Source of the DNA: an uncultured Alphaproteobacteria bacterium
GTDB taxonomy: Bacteria; Pseudomonadota; Alphaproteobacteria; Caulobacterales; Aquidulcibacteraceae
Reading direction: 5' to 3'
NCBI GenBank assembly: GCA_902826245.1
Contig: CADEEA010000009.1
Coordinates: 1-64,000 of the forward strand
DNA: 64,000 bases
Below, one piece after another: positions 63,525 through 64,000 of the stretch. A program made the position numbers and the translations under genes. Every line of letters begins with the position of its first letter. Position 1 is the stretch's first letter. The notes under the pieces are model-generated. The model did no database searches. It saw only the letters and a program-made list of their open reading frames with translations, and had not been told where the DNA came from.

Positions 63525-64000
63525 ATGAGTGCAGTTGATGATTTCTTCGACATCTCCGAAGACGACACCATTTCGGGCAACTTGTTCGATGATAATGGCC
63601 TCGGCCCCGATGTCGGCACGCTGAGCATTATCGAAATCGACGGCGTATCGTCGAATGTCGGCGCCCTGATCATCTTCGCCTCCGGCGCCCTGCTCACAGT
63701 GGAAGCCGACGGCTCGTTCGCTTTCAACACCAACGGCGTCTACGACTCGCTTTCGGTCGGCGAGAGCATCACGGAGATCTTCTCCTACACCGTCGAAGAC
63801 ACCGTAAACGGCGGCCCCCCCAGCACCGCTTTCGTCACGATCACCATCAACGGCGCCAACGACCTCCCCCTTGCGTTCGACGACGCCTTCAGCACCGATG
63901 AGGACACGCCCCTGTCCGCCAGCGTGCTGATCGACAACGGCTTCGGCGCAGACTCCGATGTCGACGCCCTCGATGTCCTCACGGTCACGGAAGTCGATGG
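63525..64000 (+). CDS. VCBS/cadherin-like surface protein, N-terminal part
   Basis: The window holds the first 158 codons from ATG 63525 and the frame stays open to the end. There is no signal peptide (MSAVDDFFDISEDDTISGNL). The sequence shows tandem Ig-like VCBS/cadherin domains: 'DGSFAFNTNGVYDSLSVGES' with 'FSYTVEDTVNG', then 'VTITINGANDLP' which ends the first domain and opens the second ('AFDDAFSTDEDTPLSASVL'). Proteins starting this way are usually giant repeat adhesins with RTX ends exported by T1SS, so it may be the second substrate of the nearby exporter (inference). Confidence 0.85.
   Translation, partial: MSAVDDFFDISEDDTISGNLFDDNGLGPDVGTLSIIEIDGVSSNVGALIIFASGALLTVEADGSFAFNTNGVYDSLSVGESITEIFSYTVEDTVNGGPPSTAFVTITINGANDLPLAFDDAFSTDEDTPLSASVLIDNGFGADSDVDALDVLTVTEVD

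Overview
The window looks like chromosomal DNA of a GC-rich, Gram-negative alphaproteobacterium, probably Caulobacterales/Hyphomonadaceae-like. This is inferred from base composition, protein style, a nuo operon with interspersed small genes, type II and type I secretion genes, and a proteobacterial-type RND pump. There is no plasmid or phage backbone and no rRNA. Most genes are tightly packed, with 4-bp start/stop overlaps.

Layout. 1-3.6 kb: the first codons of metG, two small genes, and two paralogous proline-rich N-acetylmuramidases, then tRNA-Thr. 3.65-5.7 kb: a methyltransferase and a glycosyltransferase. 5.8-11.8 kb: nuoABCDEF of complex I (no nuoG-N here), interrupted by a GFA-family gene, an NTF2-like gene, a small membrane protein and a trailing YCII gene. 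11.9-13.0 kb: a divergent pair of HTH regulators with three inverted repeats between them, then tRNA-Asp. 13.2-19.5 kb: a lipoprotein cytochrome c, an RND pump with its adaptor, a probable envelope protein and a class II aldolase. 19.6-31.7 kb: a 1479-aa beta-propeller/flagellar-type protein, a TauE exporter, GST, an M28 peptidase, cysteine synthase, a palindromic repeat element, a ferredoxin-NADP reductase, a universal stress protein and small envelope proteins.

The most unusual part is 31.9-64 kb. It holds a secreted Asp/Ser/Gly-rich protein, a beta-barrel, a SCO-cytochrome c fusion, a CotA/bilirubin-oxidase-like multicopper oxidase, an anti-sigma/ECF sigma pair, and a subtilase with a long Asp/Ser/Gly-rich N-terminal region. 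Next come a nearly complete type II secretion system (gspG-J-K-L-M-C-like-D divergent from gspE-F-prepilin peptidase-gspI) and a type I secretion operon (ABC, HlyD, TolC, plus a SCO lipoprotein). Upstream of that operon lies a 2261-aa RTX protein carrying an animal-type haem peroxidase domain, and at the edge the start of a second large VCBS/cadherin-like adhesin.

Working model (inference): the T1SS exports the RTX peroxidase and the adhesin. The T2SS, or the general export pathway alone, handles the multicopper oxidase and acidic proteins. Multicopper oxidases and RTX haem peroxidases (MopA type) are the two enzyme classes linked to bacterial Mn(II) oxidation, so the region could be an extracellular oxidation island under ECF sigma control. 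The genes and motifs are visible; substrate, regulon and secretion route are not.
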